A stretch of DNA of 64,000 nucleotides from Gordonia soli NBRC 108243 (GTDB lineage: Bacteria; Actinomycetota; Actinomycetes; Mycobacteriales; Mycobacteriaceae). The stretch spans positions 1-64,000 of the forward strand of contig NZ_BANX01000036.1 of assembly GCF_000334455.1 (NCBI RefSeq), written 5' to 3'. The notes beneath the pieces were generated by a model. That model had not been told where the DNA came from. It was given only the letters and a program-made list of their open reading frames with translations, and ran no database searches. Shown here one piece after another: positions 63,341 through 64,000 of this stretch. Every line of letters begins with the position of its first letter. The stretch's first letter is position 1. The position numbers were made by a program, and so were the translations under genes.

Positions 63341-64000
63341 TCAGAGCGTGATCCGACCCTCGAGCGCGGCCTGCCCGATGTCGGTGCGGTAGTGCGCACC
63401 CGTGAGCCGAATGGCCGCGATCCGCTCGTAGGCCTGGGCGCGTGCCTGCTCGAGGTCGGCGCCGACACCGACCACCGCGAGTACCCGACCACCGGCCGAG
63501 ACCACCGCACCCTCGGCATCGCGTGAGGTCCCGGCGTGGAGGACGCCGTCGACGTCGGCACCGGTGATGACGTCGCCGGTGCGGGGACGCCCCGGGTAGT
63601 TCTCCGCGGCCAGGACGACGGTCACCGCCGCGCCGTCGGTCCACTGCAGCGGCGGCAGCTGGTCGAGCCGACCGTTGGCGGTGGCCGAGAGCGCCTCGCC
63701 CAGAGGCGATGCCAGTAGCGCCAGAACCGCCTGGGTCTCGGGGTCGCCGAACCGACAGTTGAACTCGACGACGGCGGGACCGTCGGCGCCGATGGCCAGA
63801 CCCGCATAGAGCAGTCCGCTGAACGGTGTGCCGCGCTTCTCCAGTTCGACCGCGACGGGGCGGACCACCTCGTCGACGATCTGGTCGGTCACCGCATCGG
63901 GCAACCACGGCAGCGGTGTGTAGGCACCCATCCCCCCGGTGTTAGGGCCGGTGTCGCCGTCACCGACTCGCTTGTGGTCCTGCGCCGGGATGAGCGGGAC
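63341..64000 (-). CDS. purD: Phosphoribosylamine-glycine ligase PurD, 3' part
   Basis: The gene enters from the right edge; 219 C-terminal codons are present. The ATP-grasp features are clear: PLIPAQDHKRVGDGDTGPNT at the edge, GGMGAYTPLP, and VVEFNCRFGDPETQ. PurD makes GAR in the second step of purine synthesis. It reads on the minus strand like purB, purC, purQ and purS, but a TetR gene and the oppositely oriented esterase lie between it and purB. Confidence 0.95.
   Translation of the reverse strand, partial: VPLIPAQDHKRVGDGDTGPNTGGMGAYTPLPWLPDAVTDQIVDEVVRPVAVELEKRGTPFSGLLYAGLAIGADGPAVVEFNCRFGDPETQAVLALLASPLGEALSATANGRLDQLPPLQWTDGAAVTVVLAAENYPGRPRTGDVITGADVDGVLHAGTSRDAEGAVVSAGGRVLAVVGVGADLEQARAQAYERIAAIRLTGAHYRTDIGQAALEGRITL

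Overview
The window looks like chromosome from a high-GC actinobacterium of the order Mycobacteriales, most likely Gordonia or a close relative. The reasons are the strong GC bias, the KstR-controlled steroid catabolic genes, ClpC1, an Ag85-like secreted esterase, a BCCT-type choline operon, and purine genes whose neighbours match the Mycobacterium tuberculosis Rv0772-Rv0800 neighbourhood. I see no tRNA, rRNA, insertion sequence, prophage or CRISPR array. Gene assignments rest on motifs and remembered family knowledge, not on database searches.

Region 1 (1-19000) is a steroid-degradation island. It holds hsaG (partial) and hsaE facing kstD and a MaoC hydratase (hsd4B-like), and the igr-type side-chain operon fadE28-fadE29-chsH2-chsH1-ltp2 with a CoA ligase gene at its end. 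It also holds fadE34 facing kstR. Four strong 14-bp KstR palindromes plus one weaker one lie in the three promoter regions. Between the steroid blocks are a DUF6918-like gene, a 46-residue membrane ORF, an MFS pump, an ion permease and a zinc alcohol dehydrogenase.

Region 2 (18900-31300) is mixed: a secreted Ag85-like esterase, a Baeyer-Villiger-type monooxygenase facing a PucR regulator, an MFS exporter, a secreted LVIVD beta-propeller protein overlapped by a DUF305 protein, a crotonase, clpC1 and a two-domain VOC protein.

Region 3 (31300-50000) is the accessory part. It has betT-betB-betA (choline uptake and oxidation to glycine betaine), a TetR gene facing an alpha/beta hydrolase, and an ECF sigma factor overlapped by a three-module VOC protein. 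It also has a TetR-faced SDR-patatin-monooxygenase operon, an HxlR/quinone-oxidoreductase pair (QorR/QorB-like), a DUF1772/NmrA pair facing an AraC regulator, and a PQQ-like propeller protein.

Region 4 (50000-64000) holds a lytic transglycosylase, an M18 aminopeptidase, purQ and purS, a glutathione peroxidase, a MarR/EmrB pair, oligopeptidase B, purC, a small Rdx/SelW-like protein, purB, a TetR gene, a lipoprotein esterase and the 3' part of purD.

The most unusual signals are non-coding. Convergent gene junctions carry structured repeats: a pair of related 61-nt three-helix stem-loops (40208-40268 and 56111-56171), a pair of related palindromes of about 50 bp (36497-36549 and 63284-63334), and two oppositely oriented degenerate 21-bp arrays flanking one stem-loop (about 40090-40405). 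There is also a three-unit 26-bp tandem repeat upstream of purB, and several regulator/operator pairs are readable directly from perfect palindromes.
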